A stretch of DNA of 64,000 nucleotides from Undaria pinnatifida. Taxonomy: Eukaryota > Sar > Phaeophyceae > Laminariales > Alariaceae. The stretch is from NCBI GenBank assembly GCA_012845835.1, contig JABAKD010000018.1, positions 9,277,759 to 9,341,758 on the forward strand, read 5' to 3'. This document shows, piece by piece, positions 1-9,689 of this stretch; within the stretch, counting starts at the first letter, position 1; each line of letters starts with the position of its first letter. Below the pieces are notes generated by a model. The model worked only from the letters and a program-made list of their open reading frames with translations, ran no database searches and was not told where the DNA came from. The position numbers were made by a program, and so were the translations under genes.

Positions 1-115
1 ACGGTACGCACGTACGCGCCTTGGTTTTTATCGCGAGAAAAATTGAGCAATTTATTCCCCCGTCAACTCACACCGAATCGTGCATACCCACGATACAAAA
101 CGCTCTCGGCATGTT
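1..115 (-). repeat. Partial copy of dispersed repeat family R-D
   Basis: Shares the block around TATCGCGAGAA..TTGAGCA and the GTCGACTCGCGTCGAA-like end with 38030-38225, 36400-36550, 28310-28400, 26700-26880 and 27215-27370. Full copies also carry CTCAGATCCGGGGTCA next to a run of C or G. This copy is cut by the window edge. No coding potential was seen. Confidence 0.5.
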
Positions 116-162
116 TAGTTGGTGAGGGTATTAGTCCGTCGTTCGACTATATATATATATCC

Positions 163-450
163 GGTCGCCCCGGTGGCGTATCAGGTTATCCTCGAGCCTG
201 GTATAGGTCAGTTTCGTGAGTTCGAGCCCCGCCGAGTACATACTCGTATATATTCGTGGGGACTTTTTCTTGTGGACAAATCGACTTGCGGAAAGCGCGA
301 GAGCGTGAGTTAGCAACACTCGATGAACAATCGACGAGCAGTGGGATTGCTGAACCCTATGCGCGATAAAAATTGAAGGCAAGAACCGGGGAGGAGAAGG
401 GATGACACCTGTGACCACGGCTTGTCCAGAAGCTGGAAAGTAAAAGTGTG
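163..450 (+). mobile_element. SINE-T copy 1 (tRNA-like head)
   Basis: Element of about 290 bp, repeated at 12560, 14576(-), 16701, 17278(-) and 34008. The 5' part resembles a pol III promoter: a box A-like GTGGCGTATCAGG, then about 45 bp later a box B-like GAGTTCGAGCCCC. The body contains CGCGAGAGCGTGAGTTAGCA and the 3' end reads CCAGAAGCTGGAAAGT followed by GT/A-rich sequence. It lacks any open frame of its own. It is called a tRNA-derived SINE from the box layout and copy number; the flanks here are AT repeats, so a target duplication cannot be read. Confidence 0.7.
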
Positions 451-1689
451 CAAAAATATATATACTTAGTACATATAGTAGTACGGGTAAAAAGTTAGTT
501 AACCACTTGCCTCGCACCAAAAGCATTGTGCCACCAAGCGGCTGGACGCAACTAACCGCGCCTTCTTGCATCGAGGAGAAGAGGTTGGCCCGCTGTTTTT
601 TTTTTCGTTATGTATTACCAGGACAAAAGTGGGGCGTATTCGTCAGCCACTCATCACAACATCCAAAACAAGCGTCACACACCTGCACAGCGTATAGCGT
701 GACACTCTATCTGCGTGCAGACACGCATGGCATGCATGCCGGTGGGAGAACGGAGGGATTCTACTTCTTAGTAGACCCGTTGATTGCTCTAAAAATCAGT
801 CTTCTACCCATGGCATGGTATATCCGCGTAGTCGTAGCAGTAGGATGTTCCGCGCATGCATGACACATACATAGTGTATAATACACATGACATGTCATAC
901 TACCGCAGAGGTACATCAATTTTGTTCTCCGAGGCTCACAACCTCACATGAGGAGCGCTACATAAAATTTCCAATACCTCACACCCAAAAAAACAGATTT
1001 TAAGCAAACTGAAACCGCAATCCCGCGAACAAACCCGTTGCCCAGGTAGTCGAAACAACCATTTTGAGAAACAAAAATGACATTTTGGACGATTTTGCTG
1101 TTTTCCCTGCGTCATTTAGAAAAAAAAAAATGGCCAAAAAGTGTCAACCATAGTAACTTTATCTTTGCACGCGTCGCCCCGTTGCGAGCACCGACAAACC
1201 AGCCGCTGCTACTACTCCGTCGTCGCACTTCTGAAGTTTTTCCCGCCACCACAACAAAACTTGGCCGATCTCACACGTATTAATAACACCGCATTGCTGC
1301 TGCAAAGCAACCTCCTACTACGTCGGAAGCGCACACACCACATAAGGAACAGCCTCTGCTGAAGCTGTAGCCAGGCCGTATGCCACGCCACCGCGCTACG
1401 TCGTACGTCCAGGTTGTTAGTCCTTGACTGGCTAAGAACGTGGTGAGTGTCGTTCTGTCCGCAAATGAATATGAATATTTTCCTACGGAATCCTTGATTG
1501 GTGGGAGAGCTAAGATCGAATTTAGATTTAGATGCACCGTTTGTGGTGATCGATGATCTGGATGACCATTCATTGGTCCACTCCCGATGCGTAGCAATTA
1601 TTTACCAGGCAACAATTGATTTTTCACCCTGCATCAGAGATACGCCAGTTTGTTCTGTAGTCACGAAGTTGAGCTTGAGTCCAGGTGGT
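451..1689. other. No gene seen; diverged repeat fragments
   Basis: No frame with a credible start, splice sites and protein-like composition was found. The stretch 935-1020, with ACAGATTTTAAGCAAACTGA, resembles 61630-61700 and 27660-27740, so it is a fragment of a dispersed repeat. The block near 1505-1580 has a diverged second copy near 2030-2105, which argues against the open frame there being coding. Confidence 0.4.
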
Positions 1690-1912
1690 GTTCAGGTATT
1701 AGGTTGGACAAAAAAACAAAACGTATCGTTTATATGTAGTCTAGTCTACCAGGTATATATTTTTCTAAAACAAAAAGAATAGGACCCCTCCCATTGAGAA
1801 AAAACTCACCCACATAGTATATTACAAGTACCAACAACGCAGCTTGCAAAGATGAGTACCATTGACCTGGAATTCGTCGAACTCACGGCTAGCGTCCTTA
1901 AAATAATTTTAT
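1690..1912 (+). repeat. SINE-K copy with upstream flank shared with 61720-61880
   Basis: The 3' part is the SINE-K core (CAGCTTGCAAAGATGAGT, then CGTCGAACTCACGGCT). The preceding sequence, with ACTCACCCACA and an A-rich stretch, is also shared with 61720-61880, so these two copies have a longer common unit than other SINE-K copies. Confidence 0.55.
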
Positions 1913-2435
1913 AAAATAGTATATAGTTGTACTAAAATGAAGCAGTTTGAAGTCACGAAACGGAATTGGTTCGTCCTCCGATATCATATGTTAAAGATAC
2001 CTACACCATTTCATTGATGAGAGCTCCACATAGGTTCGAATCTAGATTCGTATACTTTTACCACACACAGTGATCTGGATCGCTATTGGTCTACTACGGT
2101 GCGCTGTATCCTGGCACTATTAATCGGTGCCTGTGAATCAAATTGCAGCAACTTGAGCCAGACACGTGGACCCGCCTACTGCCTGTGGTATAATGCGACC
2201 ACAACAACACAGCCTGACGGAATACAAGAGTACGGTGCAATAGATTGCAGGCACATGAGCTACGCAATGTGAGTTGTCGTCATCATGACAATGTCTAATG
2301 GCCGCCCGTTACTATTAATACAACACAAAATGAGCTCCGGACATGGGCGTTCGGCCGATGTAATTAACTCTTGAAACCTAGTGATTTGTATTTGGTAGTT
2401 AGTTACCAGGTAACATTACAGGTACGTTATTTAGC

Positions 2436-2813
2436 AATGTAGTGGAGTACCCTCCGTAGAAGGATAGTTTGTAGATTCGACGTGAAACCATGTCATGGTT
2501 GAGGTGAAACCACGTGACATTAGATGCCACATTCACGTCAAGGCCATCATTGATGGGCCATAATGTAGGTGACGATGATGGGACAAGAAGAACGCCCCAC
2601 ATCTCACTACCTGCTCTACCTGCTCTACCCTGCCCTACCTCTGTCTTGTATTGTTTTGTCTGTCTTTTAGAGTTCAATGTAGAGGAAATAATGTATAAGC
2701 TTTTGAGTCTATCCAGCGAGTCATGAGGAGAGACCAAACAAGGGCACTGAAACCCATGAAGAGCACGCTTCCCAACACCGACCAACCACGCATCCCGCAC
2801 TCGGAGTACCATT
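2436..2813 (-). pseudogene. Decayed tandem copy of the last exon and 3' flank of the membrane-protein gene
   Basis: Nearly identical over about 378 bp to 3136-3514, which holds the final exon of the minus-strand gene at 3374-3910. The copied exon still reads GMRGWSVLGSVLFMGFSALV and ends at a stop at the matching place. At the splice acceptor, TGTAG before the exon in the intact copy has become TGTAA, so the AG is lost. Most codon differences between the copies change the amino acid (Phe to Tyr, Trp to Cys, Leu to Phe, Ala to Thr, Gln to Leu, Arg to His), as expected once selection is relaxed. An alternative is an unused or regulated second last exon. Confidence 0.6.
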
Positions 2814-3135
2814 ACAATTGACGTCGTCGGTAGAACCTTGCGCTCAGTGGCCGCGCCCTTCGTGTTTTCGTAGGCCGATTGCTACTGGTATACCGTAGGT
2901 ACATAACCTTTCTCGAGCTTTCACGATCGTGAGCTACATCATAGGGCTGTATATCTTGCAATGAGGCATTTAAGCCTCATAATCACGAGGTATGGGGGAA
3001 GCTTTAGTCTCATTTTCGTTTGTTTCGAATAACCGCCACCGCATCTTCGATCCCCTTTCCAATTCTGGATATTTTGTTGACATCCATTGATCGGCAGGTG
3101 ATCTGCATCTACGACTATTCCGGACAGGGTGGCCT
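2814..3135. other. Spacer between the two exon copies
   Basis: Single-copy within the window as far as can be read. Contains an imperfect palindrome at 2959-2992 (AATGAGGCATTTAAGCCTCA). No gene was seen. Confidence 0.35.
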
Positions 3136-3373
3136 AGTGTAATGGAATGCCCTCCGTAGAAGGATAGTTTATAGATTCGACGTGGAACCATGTCATGGTT
3201 GAGGTGAAACCACGTGACATTAGATACCACATTCACGTCAAGGCCATCATTGATGAGCCATAATGTAGGTGACGATGATGGGACAAGCAGGACGCCCCAC
3301 ATCTCACTACCTGATCTACCTGCTCTACCCTGCCCTACCTCTGTCTTGCAGTGTTTTGTCTGTCTTTTGGAGT

Positions 3374-3511
3374 TCAACGTAGAGGAAATTGTGTATAAGC
3401 TTTTGAGTCTATCCAGCGAGCCATAAGGAGAGACCAAACAAGAGCACTGAAACCCATGAGGAGCACGCTTCCCAACACCGACCAACCACGCATCCCCCAC
3501 TCGGAGAACCA
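3374..3511 (-). CDS. Exon 2 (terminal) of the membrane-protein gene
   Basis: Follows acceptor GCTGTAG. Reads WFSEWGMRGWSVLGS and continues through a hydrophobic helix to ARWIDSKAYT and a TGA stop at 3374-3376. The 3' flank contains a putative polyadenylation region shared with the tandem copy at 2436-2813. Confidence 0.6.
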   Translation of the reverse strand, partial: WFSEWGMRGWSVLGSVLLMGFSALVWSLLMARWIDSKAYTQFPLR

Positions 3512-3910
3512 CTACAGCAAGCGCCCACCACATGGCATTTATTTTTTTATGAAAAATTGAAAAACGTCAGATGCGAGTACGACCGATTGAGTGATTGATA
3601 TTTGAAAATTAAAATTACCGTCCGTCGCACTGCCGACTGCGGACGTGTTTGTTCACCATCATTCAGTAGAAGCAGGAGAAGTGTCTTTGTCGTACTAAAT
3701 AATCAATGTCGGAACGTCATGATCACCACCAGTAAACAAACGGTGCCTTTACAAGTACTATAATACGGCGAATAATACCTTCAAGTCTTTGGACGAGTTG
3801 AGGGCCTGATAGTAGCCCGAGTACTGTTCCCCGAGGAGGAAGCCGAACGGGACCGAATCGTCCGCGTGTGCAGCAGCACCATCACCGCCTCCCTTCTTCT
3901 TACGCCCCAT
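3374..3910 (-). CDS. Two-exon gene for an 89-residue single-pass membrane protein, function unknown
   Basis: Exon 1 (3910 down to 3779) starts ATGGGGCGTAAG and encodes 44 residues, MGRKKKGGGDGAAAHADDSV onward. It ends in phase 0 at GAAG|gtatta. Intron 3512-3778 (267 bp) ends in gctgtag. Exon 2 (3511 down to 3374) adds 45 residues and a TGA stop. The joined protein has a basic, Gly/Ala-rich start, a soluble stretch containing FGFLLGEQYSGYY, and one hydrophobic helix (about residues 52-72, with SVLLMGFSALVWSLLM), then a short polar tail ending FPLR. The phase match and the membrane helix appearing only in the spliced frame are the evidence. The family was not recognised. It diverges from the gene starting at 4090, 179 bp away. 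Its last exon is duplicated downstream in broken form. Confidence 0.62.
3779..3910 (-). CDS. Exon 1 of the membrane-protein gene
   Basis: 44 codons from the ATG at 3910 to a donor GTATTA in phase 0. The frame has a Lys/Gly/Ala-rich start and then protein-like composition. The ATG is the first in its frame close to the divergent start of the neighbouring gene. Confidence 0.6.
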
Positions 3911-4089
3911 GCTCGGACAAACCTGGCTTGTCGTTGCTGTCGCATGTAAAGTTGTTGCGGTCGTATGATACGAGTTCGTAGATGTTGTTGGTGTCCCGAG
4001 TGCTCCTACAAAATGTCCTGGCACCTGGTTTGTGTACCATTAACCAAGAACCAAGGAACCAACCAAGAATGTTGCGACGTTGCGACAGA
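3911..4089. promoter_or_regulatory. Candidate bidirectional promoter region
   Basis: Lies between the minus-strand ATG at 3910 and the plus-strand ATG at 4090. No TATA box is evident. A short AACCAAG-type direct repeat occurs at about 4040-4072 (ACCAAGAACCAAGGAACCAA). Promoter function is inferred only from the divergent gene starts. Confidence 0.3.
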
Positions 4090-5174
4090 ATGGAAGCTCT
4101 TGTTTCTTGTCTCGCCGCTTTGCCCCCCCAAGATAGATCGAACCACGGACAACTCCCGCTAAAGGGCGTGCAATTGCGATACGGTTCGTCCTCGAAAGCT
4201 AACAGTGCAACTGCATTGTCGCCGCGAGCCTCGCGTGGGCTCACTGCTATGGACGAGTGGTCGCGCGGGGGTGACGGCCGCGCCGTAGCACATGTTCTCG
4301 GTTTTGCTTTATTTGCTGTGCAGCCGTTTCATGCACGCCTCCAGAAATTATATAAACTCCTTGCAGGGTGCCACAAAGTTTTTCTCGTTTCGCGGTTGGT
4401 TGGGTACAACAACTCGCGAAGAAGCAACGCTTATACCGGTCAGCGAGGCAGCAGACCAAGAGTGCCGACGAGAAGGGTCCACCCCGACCGTCTGACCTCG
4501 GGGCCGCATCCTGCTGTGGGCATCAGAAACCGGGTGAGTACGAAAAGTTGAACGGCATTCCTGTTTTGTGAGATTTTTAGAAATGTTGCCTGCAGAGCAG
4601 GGCAGGTTGAACTGCAGGGTCACGCTACTCTGTGCCTTCGTTGACAGCCGATCCTCACGACCAGCAGCAGTGCCTCCTGCGGTCCGTAGGTACTGGAGAG
4701 GTCCCGCGTGAACGTCCTCGGGATTAGCTGGCTCTCCGTGTGTTTAATGCCGCTTCGAAAGGTCGTTGCGCCGCTGTCAGTGTAAAGCCACCTGTAGCAG
4801 CAGTAGCAAAGAGCTGCAGCAGCAGTAAGTAGCAGTAAGTTGCTGGTGAACTTCCACGTGAAGCTGTTTGCGCGACAACAACAGCAGTCAGCAACAGCAG
4901 CAGTGCTGTAGTGCTGCACCAGGCAGTCTAGAACGCTGCTACTGCTGCTCCAGGAGATTGGTGATTGCCTCAGACCCGGACGGATGTACCGCTCTACCAC
5001 CCCTCTACCCGGGCCGAAGCCGACTTCAACGTCCGACGTCGAGCATCAGAATATGCCGTTCGACCCTTTTACAGAGCTCTCGACCCTTTCGAGAGGCGCA
5101 AGAGCCGCGTTATTGAATACCGATATGCTCTGCCTTCTCTTTTCGTCTTTTTGCCATACATGCAAGCTACCTAA
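4090..5174 (+). CDS. Small divergent multi-exon gene, function unknown, joins partly unresolved
   Basis: Three exon-like blocks. Block 1 (4090-4270) starts MEALVSCLAALPPQDRSNHG and meets a GTGACGG donor. Block 2 (4367-4533) lies between acceptor CTTGCAG and donor GTGAGT. Block 3 (4974-5174) follows TTGCCTCAG and reads STRAEADFNVRRRASEYAVR, then PFYRALDPFERRKSRVIEYR, with a stop at 5172-5174. The phases of all three agree in one reading (block 2 as GCHKVFLVSRLVGYNN). However, another frame of block 2 (VPQSFSRFAVGWVQQLAKKQ) looks more protein-like and would need a different donor. Block 3 is Arg-rich and soluble, as in many small organellar proteins, but no family was recognised. Its last 16 codons overlap the start of a tandem repeat (5127 onward), so the true end may be earlier. 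Confidence 0.42.
4974..5174 (+). CDS. Last exon-like block of the small divergent gene
   Basis: The strongest block of this gene: an open frame after TTGCCTCAG with an Arg/Glu/Tyr-rich sequence typical of a folded protein. The final residues (ALPSLFVFLPYMQAT) come from the repeat that begins at about 5127 and may be a chance extension. Confidence 0.45.
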   Translation, partial: TRTDVPLYHPSTRAEADFNVRRRASEYAVRPFYRALDPFERRKSRVIEYRYALPSLFVFLPYMQAT

Positions 5175-5680
5175 AAGTTTCCAGTATAAAATACGAGTAA
5201 ATTACCGTATCAAAGGCATGGTTGTGAGTTGTGAGTTGTGACCGTGCTTTTCGCTTTTTTGTGGCCTTCCGTCCCACTTGTCGCTGCAGAAAAATGGGCC
5301 CACAGCGTACTTTAATTCCAAGTGTTTCGTCCCCCAACTGCCAAATGTGGCTGTAAACCCTTTCACCACCGGAAAAAAAGCATCCCTTACTAATTCCAAG
5401 CAGTTTTTATCCAAAACGCTGGACCAGGTGGAGTGAATGCTTTGCCTTTCCCTTTTAATCTTTGTACGCGTGCAAGCTACCAAAAACTTTCCACCCCGGG
5501 TAGTACAAAGAAAAAAAAAGAAGAAAAAGAGTAAACACTATCGTATGAAAGCATGGTTGTGGGTTGTGACTGCTGTGTTTTTCTGTTTTTTGTCGTCTTC
5601 CCGTCCATTTCCTGCGGCAGAAATGGCCCAACGCGTTCCATGTGTTTTGTCCCAAAAATGTGCAGTAGCCTCGACGACAC
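5127..5680 (+). repeat. Tandem duplication of about 230-270 bp
   Basis: Two copies, 5127-5346 and 5439-5680. Both contain ATGCTYTGCCTT, GTGCAAGCTACC or TGCAAGCTACC, a GGTTGTGRGTTGTGA block, TTTTTTGTSGYCTTCC and AAGTGTTT(C/T)GTCCC or ATGTGTTTTGTCCC. The second copy has gained an A-rich tract. Part of the unit (GTGGGTTNTGANTGCT) recurs at 41120-41630 and 56560. Confidence 0.6.
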
Positions 5681-5699
5681 GCCTGGATTAATGTCCATT

Positions 5700-6860
5700 T
5701 AGGACACTGTCAGCGACCCTGACGTCTGGGATGTGGATCCCGTACCTCGCCCTCTCCCTGAAAATGATCTTGAAATCGTGATTGACCCCTTAATGAGCAA
5801 CCATAAACGATCTGGGAAACCTCTTCCTGTCGGACATGGACCCCTGCTGTCCCAAGTAGTCATACGGCCTTTCCTCAAGCCGTGAGATAATCGACCTATA
5901 GGCCTCTGCTGGATGTTCGTGCAGACCTTCGAGGGTGTCGTCCTTCGTCTTAGGCTTGTGTCTGAGTGGCAGGGGATGGGCCAGGTCTGGGTCGATGTGA
6001 GCGAGAAAGTCTTTCGTGTCCGATGTTCCGCTTACGCATGCTCAAACCATTACGCAGTGACCGTGTTATCCTGGTTCATTGGCCTCCATATCGACTAAGA
6101 CGTACACATTCTTGGGCTTACCAAGACCTGGCCTACAGTTTTCACGGTACGAAGATAGTGTAAGATGGTTCATGCATCTCATGAAGCCCATCTTCAAGGC
6201 CATCGCCTCATAGACTTTGGAGGTGGAGGACACATCACGTGACCTCGTAGCGCATACGTGCTCCGGACGAAGATGTCGTCCTGAGAGACGGAGTGCCAAA
6301 GATCTGGCAATTCCATGTCGAAGCGCTAGATAGCGCGATCGTGAGCTGGTCAAGGCACGTGGTCCCTCAAGGGCACATCCTTGAACATGTCCATCACCGA
6401 CCATTCACCAACATCTTCGTCGAATGCGGCGCAATCAACGGTGCTGGACCTTCTCTCATGGATGAGGCTAGTGGACTTCAGCTTCCTGTCCGTGACGTCA
6501 CCGTCTTGGTCCTGGGTCTCGGGCATATCTTGTGAGCGGGTCAAGGTTTTCCTCGAGGGCCTTCTTCGACGGCATCATCATCGCCCTCCCAGAAGGCAAG
6601 TCATCTTTCATGATAGAAGGCCCTTCGACAGGACTAAAGACATCGTCGGCGTCTGGACCTCTACGAGAGTCTTATCGGGGCGTCGATGGTTCTTCCCCAA
6701 ACCTTTCTGTCTGGTCCTTGGACACCTCTTCGTAGATCTCGTTCATGAATGACCCTTTAGGGTTCCTCATCACCACCGGTGCCGCATTGACAGTACACTC
6801 ATTGTATACGCTGGACTGTACAAAGTTAGGCTTAAACACCTCCAGCAACGTCATTGCCTT
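5700..6860 (-). pseudogene. Decayed coding region, family not recognised
   Basis: On the minus strand, blocks of protein-like sequence follow one another but change frame and hit stops. In order: FKPNFVQSSVYNECTVNAAP and EIYEEVSKDQTERFGEEPST; then RGPDADDVFSPVEGPSIMKD; then TQDQDGDVTDRKLKSTSLIH; then GFMRCMNHLTLSSYRENCRP and GKPKNVYVLVDMEANEPG; then HPLPLRHKPKTKDDTLEGLH and EAYRSIISRLEERPYDYLGQ. The first half is acidic. Several frameshifts and stops show it is dead. Repetition of its first part three times nearby suggests a transposon, but no reverse transcriptase, integrase or transposase motif was seen, so no family is assigned. Confidence 0.5.
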
Positions 6861-7860
6861 ATGCCCAGCCTCATTGGCTTGACTGGTCGACGTGGAGTCC
6901 GCGTTGACCCGTCAAGCCAATGAGGCTGGGCATAAGGCAATGGCACTGCTGGAGGTGGTTAAGCCCAAATTTGTACAGTCCAGCGTAAACGATGAATACG
7001 ACACCGGAAGCCCTCTCCACGTTGACCTGTCAGGCCAATGAGGCTGGGCATAAGGCAATTGCGTGGCTGGGGGGGTTCAAGCCCAACTTTGTACAGTCCA
7101 GCGTAGACAATGAGGATTCTGTCAATACAGCACCGGTGGCGATGAACCCTGAAGGATCTTTCATGGACGAGATATACGAAGAGGTGCCCAAGGACCAGAC
7201 ATAAAGGTTTGGGGAAGCGCCCTCCCAGAAGGCAAGTCATCTTTCGTGATAGAAGGAAAGATGACATTCCGGGTGGCTATCTCCACCGAAACTGACCCTC
7301 AGGGGACAGGCCGGGTCGACATACACACGCACCCGTATACAACGGCAGCTTGCGCTGCCGGGGTTGTAACGAAGACCACTGATAGGGACAGCTTACGCTA
7401 TACCTACAATGGGACTCGAAGGGTGCGCCAGCTAGCGTTGGGCTGCGAAAGCAACTGAGTTAAATCGACACACGACGCGTATGAAAATACGCGGAAGTGT
7501 GGTGAGCTAAAGCTTTATTTTTCTCCATCCGCCGGAGGATAAAAAAAAAAAAAAAAAAAGAAGGCTCTTCGACAGACCTATAGACGCCATCTGCGTCTGG
7601 ACCTCGATGGGAGTCTCCTCTGGGCGTCGATGGATTTCCCCCAAACCTTTATGTCTGGCCCTTGGACACCTCTTCGTAGAGCTCGTTCATGAACGATACT
7701 TCAGGGTTCCTCATAGCCACCGGTGCCGTATTGACAGAATCCTCATTGTCTACGCTGGACTGTGTGAAGTTGGACTTAAAACCCCTCCAGTAGTGCCATT
7801 GCCTTATGCCCAGCCTCATTGTTTTGACGCGTCAATGTCTCTCCACGTTGATACTATTTG
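6580..7860. repeat. Nested inverted duplication of the 5' part of the decayed gene
   Basis: Three copies of one segment lie in the order minus (6580-6885), plus (6905-7216), minus (7217-7256 plus 7559-7860). The first two meet at a near-perfect hairpin around 6862-6940, with TGCCCAGCCTCATTGGCTTG on one side and its complement on the other. The plus copy is itself partly doubled (6905-7020 and 7021-7216). Each copy still encodes FVQSSV and SFMDEIYEEV-like peptides. The third copy is split by a retroelement insertion. Confidence 0.75.
7257..7558 (+). mobile_element. RTE-G, complete insertion with an empty site available
   Basis: About 302 bp, starting AAAGATGACATTCCGGG and ending CATCCGCCGGAGGAT plus about 19 A. 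It is flanked by AGAAGG on both sides (7251-7256 and 7559-7564). The uninterrupted sequence is present at 6601-6630, where AGAAGG occurs once and CCCTTCGACA follows directly. An A tail plus a target duplication indicates insertion by target-primed reverse transcription. Other copies: 21957-22200(-), 29745-29851, 37040-37450 and 54940-55215. No long open frame is present, so it is a SINE or a non-autonomous LINE derivative. Confidence 0.82.
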
Positions 7861-8264
7861 TGGGTAACTATGTGGTGTGTTTGGGGGTTCGCTGGCTATA
7901 CTTTTAGCAAGTCGCCGACTAGTTGTTGCTTGGCTGGGCGTTGAAGTTGGTTGCGTGCGGAGTTAAGCTTTCCCTTGTTAAGTTATTCAAATACGTCAGC
8001 TATGACTTGGAACCGTTCGTTTTGCCCAAAGTGTGCAACACCTACTGCGGGATGACTTGTCTAGGAGGAGCGTTCGGCAACACGAGCATCAATCACAATG
8101 CTGCCGCGCGCGTGTCGTGCAGATCCTTACACTTCTACACTGCAGTTGGTGTCCCCCGTGTATAGGGACCTACTGATCGACCTACTGAGTGCCCAGCAGT
8201 TGGGACACATCCCGTGCCCTACAGTAGCAGCCCAGGCTGCTGTGATTTAGTGATGTACTCATGT
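7861..8264. other. No gene or clear repeat seen
   Basis: Nothing with splice signals, strong frame or recognised repeat family was found. Confidence 0.3.
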
Positions 8265-8575
8265 ACTTTTTTTTGCTATTTAGTTATTTGTTTTTTTTTT
8301 ACTCTGCAGCTCAACTCGTGAGAGGTTTAGTTACCCTCAGCAACCTTCTGAACAAGCCGTGGTCACAGCTGTCTTCTTTTCTCCCTCCCCGGCACGTGTC
8401 TTCATTTTTATCGCGCTTAGGGTTCATCATTATCACTTTTCATGTTTTTATTCTCGTCGATTTTCATCGTTTTTTTTTTACTCACGCTCTCGCGCTTTCC
8501 GCTACTCGAAAACATTTTTTTACACAATAAAAAGTCCCTACGAGCACGAGTATTCACCCGGGAGGATTCGAATCA
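8265..8575 (-). mobile_element. Diverged SINE-T subfamily copy
   Basis: Minus-strand copy with the SINE-T body (TATCGCGC, CTCACGCTCTCGCGCTTTCC) and box B-like GATTCGAATC at the 5' end. The 3' tail is AGTTGAGCTG-like, as at 33340-33510 and 9290-9545, so these three form a subfamily distinct from the copies ending in CCAGAAGCTGG. Confidence 0.55.
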
Positions 8576-8789
8576 GCATCAGTTACTTTTGTACCTGCTA
8601 CGGGGACACCCGCCGCACCTGACACATTTTTCCCTATTAGTTGTAGACGGTGGGCATGGTTGTGTTGGACACATTTTTGGTCGCCATACCTGGGTTTGAT
8701 GGGGTCAAGACCTATTTGGGACTCGAGAGGGAGAATATTTCGAAAATGAGTGGCGATCTAACGATTAGAACATTGGCCACGGGAAGCAG

Positions 8790-8910
8790 CTCGGGCTGCT
8801 GGGATAGGCACTGCGTCTGCAGCGCAACAGGGACACGTACATCATGCCTGTGCCCGCGGGGGTGGGCGACGCATCTGCAGTGCAATAGGAACACGTACAT
8901 CATGCCCGTG
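8790..8910 (+). repeat. Short tandem duplication (about 60 bp)
   Basis: The block with ACACGTACATCATGCC and a preceding CTGCAGYGCAA occurs twice, at about 8812-8846 and 8872-8906. Confidence 0.5.
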
Positions 8911-8989
8911 GGCGCACAGGCAGCATAATGATACTGGCACTGCTGCTGCACTGCAGCAGCCCCCTCCCGGCAAGTCGGTGGCGTGCCAG

Positions 8990-9240
8990 AGCGATAAAAC
9001 CGCCTTGTTGGGGTAAGCCGCCTTATTCATCCCGGTTTTATGAGTGCAATTCCCCGGTCGCGGCAAGCGATCTTGACCGCCTTCTATCGGAATGCCGCCT
9101 TGCCCAGACCGCCTTATTGGAGGACCCCTTCTGCAGCGCCCTCTCCCTAGACGGTTGATAAGGCCAGCCAAGCGATTGTGACCGCCTTATACGGGGACCC
9201 CGATTGCTGCGCCCTCTTCCTAGACGGTTGATGAGACCGC
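8990..9240 (+). repeat. Cluster of CCGCCTTAT-type motifs
   Basis: ACCGCCTTAT or GCCGCCTTAT recurs about seven times, with GGGACCCC between some of them. The same motif is clustered at 31435-31560, 36640-36850, 40905-41580 and 54735-54790. It may represent internal or terminal repeats of DNA transposon remnants. Confidence 0.45.
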
Positions 9241-9289
9241 ACATGCCTTTTTTTTACGTTGCTAATGATACGTGGGTCCCATGAAGGGT

Positions 9290-9545
9290 TATTAGTTATT
9301 TGTTTTTAATATTTTCCTCATCGCTTTTACTCTCCAGCTCAACTCGTAAGGGGTTTTACCCTCACAGCGACGGCCTACTGGACAAGCCGTGGTAACAGAT
9401 GTCTTCCCTTCTCCCCCCCCGGCACATGCCGTAATTTTTATCGCGAATAGGGTTCACCCATCCCATTTTTCAGTTTTTTATGCTCGTCGATTTTCGTCGA
9501 TTTTTTGCCAACTCACGCCTTCGCGCTTTTCCGCTCGTCTATTTA
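9290..9545 (-). mobile_element. Diverged SINE-T subfamily copy, 5' truncated
   Basis: Minus-strand copy of the same subfamily as 8265-8575 (ACTCTCCAGCTCAACTCGTA at its 3' end, then GACAAGCCGTGG and TATCGCGAATAGGG). It stops after CGCGCTTTTCCGC and lacks the tRNA-like head. Confidence 0.55.
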
Positions 9546-9689
9546 ATGGTTGTTACTAATGCATTGATATTATTAATAATATAGGTTATTTTAATAACCG
9601 GCATTGAACATAGTATAGCCGGTAGTATTCGAGGTAGCTTGCGCCTACAACTGCTGTTACGGAGGAGCATAGTATTGAGGACCAAACGT

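Noticed and set aside
1498-1782. Plus-strand open frame of 94 codons
   Set aside because: Its best part has a diverged non-coding copy near 2030-2105, and its end lies in a repeat.
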